From the NCBI RefSeq assembly GCF_002300165.1, contig NZ_MLCE01000003.1, forward strand, positions 1 to 64,000: a stretch of DNA of 64,000 nt, written 5' to 3'. The position numbers were made by a program, and so were the translations under genes. The stretch comes from Streptomyces sp. Tue6028. Lineage in GTDB: Bacteria > Actinomycetota > Actinomycetes > Streptomycetales > Streptomycetaceae. Position 1 is the first letter of the stretch. Every line of letters starts with the position of its first letter. Below the pieces are notes generated by a model. It was given only the letters and a program-made list of their open reading frames with translations. It did not search any database and was not told where the DNA came from. Shown here one piece after another: positions 62,282-64,000 of the stretch.

Positions 62282-63874
62282 GTGATCGACAGGCGAGACG
62301 TGCTGCGGGCAGGGGTGCTGGGCGGCGTCGGTGGGGCGCTGGGTCTGCAGGCACCGGAAAGTTCGGCTGCGGCAGCTGAGGCGGCAGGGCCGGTCGGCGC
62401 CCGGGACTGGAAGCGGTTGGCCCATGCGCTGTCCCCCGGGGCCACGCTCTACCGGCCGCAGGGCTCTGAATACGAGTCGCTGGCCTTGCCGTTCAACCAC
62501 AGGTACGCCGGAATTCGACCTGCCGGCATCGTCGCCTGCGCGACCACCGAGGACGTGTCCGCATCGATCCGCTGGGCTCGCTCCGTGGGGCTGCCCGCCG
62601 TGCCGCGCACCGGGCTGGGACACAACTACGCCGGGTATTCGACGACCACGGGCCTGCTCCTGAACATGGCCCGTATGAAGAGCATCGTCTCCACTCCGGC
62701 ACCGGGCGGTGCCCGTTCTCGGGTCTATGGGCCGATGAAGGTCGTGCACGACGCCGGTACCGTCACCGTGGGGGCCGGCGTCACCAATGGCGACCTGCAT
62801 CCACTGCTGGAGAACCAGGGCATGTTCGTGCCGACCGGTCGTTGCCCCAGCGTCGGGGTCGCGGGGCTGGTGCTGGGCGGCGGTATCGGCTTCAGCGACA
62901 AGATGTTCGGGCTGACCTGCGACCGACTCGTCGCCACCACCGTCGTGCTCGCCGACGGACACACGGTCAAGGCCGACAAGGATGCGCACCCCGACCTGTT
63001 CTGGGCCTGCCGCGGCGGAGCCGGCAACAACTTCGGTGTCCACACCTCGTTCACCTTCCAGTACGAGCAGTTCGAGGGCACCGTGGGCTTCTACCAGCTC
63101 CGCTGGAGCCTGGACTCCGTACTGCCGGTGATCGCCGCCGCGCAGCGCATCGCCCAGGACACCGCGGGCGACAGGCGTTTCCATCTGCGGCTGGGCATCG
63201 GCACGAGCGGGACGACCCGGACGCAGATCCATGCGAACGCCAACGTCAACGCCATCGGCCAGTTCTACGGCACCGTCCAGGAACTGCGCGCCATCCTCGA
63301 CCCGTTGCTCAAGATCGGCACGACCGAGGAACGCGACCGCAACAGCGCTTCCGTTCGTCAGGTCACGCCCGGTGAGGCGAGCGAACTGCTGAGCGCCACC
63401 ACACCGATCGACCGCTTTGCCACCAAGTCGGCGATCCTGGACTCCCGCACCCTCTTGACCGATGAGCAGGTCGGCGCGGCAGCCGAGCGCCTGCTGGACT
63501 GGCCCGGCAGCCACAACGAGGACGGAGCCGGGTTCGCCATGTTCGCCCTCGGTGGTGAGATCAACGAGGTGGCGCCGAGCGCGACCGCGTTCGTGCACCG
63601 AAACGACCTCTTCGTCTTCGCCGCCGAGACCTCGTGGGCGGACTACGACCGCCCCGACGTCGCCGAGGCCAACCTGCACTGGCTCAAGCAGTTCTACGAC
63701 GACATCTTCCCCCGCAAGGCGCCCGACCAGGCGTACCAGAACTTCCCCGACCCGACGCTGAAGAACTGGCGGGAGGCCTACTACGGCGCGAACTACCCCC
63801 GCCTGGTCAAGGTGAAGCGGAAGTACGACCCGACCGGCTTCTTCGACTACGCGCAAGCGATCGGCTCGAGTTGA
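62282..63874 (+). CDS. Tat-exported bicovalent FAD oxidase (BBE family)
   Basis: 530-aa BBE-family flavoprotein. Tat-like signal MIDRRDVLRAGVLGGVGGALGL, FAD_binding_4 domain, His114 in RTGLGHNYAGYS and Cys188 in PTGRCPSVGVAG, the pair used for bicovalent FAD attachment, LVLGGGIGFSDKMFG, and C-terminal BBE domain YYGANYPRLVKVKRKYDP. Likely a sugar, alcohol or phenolic oxidase producing H2O2, or a dehydrogenase. GTG at 62282 has a weak AGG-type site. It follows the transposase relic and closes the island; a 63887 hairpin terminates it. Confidence 0.93.
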   Translation: MIDRRDVLRAGVLGGVGGALGLQAPESSAAAAEAAGPVGARDWKRLAHALSPGATLYRPQGSEYESLALPFNHRYAGIRPAGIVACATTEDVSASIRWARSVGLPAVPRTGLGHNYAGYSTTTGLLLNMARMKSIVSTPAPGGARSRVYGPMKVVHDAGTVTVGAGVTNGDLHPLLENQGMFVPTGRCPSVGVAGLVLGGGIGFSDKMFGLTCDRLVATTVVLADGHTVKADKDAHPDLFWACRGGAGNNFGVHTSFTFQYEQFEGTVGFYQLRWSLDSVLPVIAAAQRIAQDTAGDRRFHLRLGIGTSGTTRTQIHANANVNAIGQFYGTVQELRAILDPLLKIGTTEERDRNSASVRQVTPGEASELLSATTPIDRFATKSAILDSRTLLTDEQVGAAAERLLDWPGSHNEDGAGFAMFALGGEINEVAPSATAFVHRNDLFVFAAETSWADYDRPDVAEANLHWLKQFYDDIFPRKAPDQAYQNFPDPTLKNWREAYYGANYPRLVKVKRKYDPTGFFDYAQAIGSS

Positions 63875-63886
63875 GCCCGGTGTCCG

Positions 63887-63911
63887 CCGGCCTCGACCTT
63901 GTCGAGGCCGG
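63887..63911 (+). terminator. Terminator hairpin after the second FAD oxidase
   Basis: CCGGCCTCGAC, loop ctt, GTCGAGGCCGG; 12 nt past the stop. Confidence 0.75.
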
Positions 63912-64000
63912 TGCCCCGCACTTCGGGCGCTAGCGGCAGTGCGGCGGTGCTGCCCGGCCCTCGGGCCGCGGACCCGGTCCGCGGTCGCGCCCGGCGAACG

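Overview
The window is about 72% G+C, with strong third-position G/C bias, GTG/TTG starts, frequent 4-8 nt stop/start overlaps and several probably leaderless genes. With the families present (ECF42 sigma factor, UTRA and FCD GntR regulators, PadR regulators, MptB/GT87 mannosyltransferases, a secreted vanadium haloperoxidase), this points to Streptomyces or a close relative. It looks chromosomal and arm-like: carbon catabolism, regulators and secreted oxidative enzymes, but no ribosomal, tRNA or replication genes. I recognised no complete insertion sequence, prophage or CRISPR array.

Region 1 (1-11.2 kb) is a myo-inositol locus around a divergent promoter near 5.9-6.05 kb. Leftward runs iolC, a DeoC/LacD-like aldolase, iolB, iolD and a GntR regulator. 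Rightward runs an ABC importer (lipoprotein, permease, ATPase), an IolE/IolI-like TIM-barrel protein and iolG. Together they take up inositol, oxidise, dehydrate and hydrolyse it, and phosphorylate the ring-opened acid. No iolA was seen. Region 2 (11.7-14.3 kb) is dhaK-dhaL-dhaM with four related operator-like palindromes between dhaK and dhaL.

Region 3 (14.5-31.9 kb) is mixed: an FN3 lipoprotein and LysR regulator; a small anchored surface protein; fadH with a PadR regulator; a HemK-like methyltransferase; a MarR/YhgE-type divergent pair; GNAT plus quinone oxidoreductase; a molybdopterin oxidoreductase with its flavin reductase; an acetylxylan-esterase-like hydrolase; a beta-lactamase-fold hydrolase; a DasR-like GntR; and a decayed alpha/beta hydrolase beside an intact chloroperoxidase-like one. 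Region 4 (32-43.9 kb) holds an MFS exporter with twin operators, a methyltransferase, a GH13 glucosidase, a PadR/membrane-protein pair, an ECF42 sigma factor with two DGPF/YCII genes and a small satellite ORF, a MarR-controlled hydrolase-P450 operon, and another quinone oxidoreductase.

Region 5 (44-57.5 kb) starts with a short second Rho factor that carries Ser at the position where G337S gives bicyclomycin resistance in E. coli. It continues with a D,D-carboxypeptidase, two mannosyltransferases, an amide-nitrogen operon (FCD regulator, asparaginase, aspartase, glutaminase), uppP, a crcB / truncated DUF190 / crcB fluoride-channel operon, and an ArsR/SMP-30 pair. Region 6 (57.6-63.9 kb) is a compact secreted oxidative island: two Tat-exported FAD oxidases flank a secreted ABM-like protein and a secreted vanadium haloperoxidase, with a decayed transposase and locally lower G+C. 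The oxidases could supply the H2O2 the haloperoxidase needs.

A theme across the window is short GC-rich tandem repeat arrays in intergenic DNA. At about six gene ends the first repeat unit contains, or closely abuts, the stop codon of the upstream gene.
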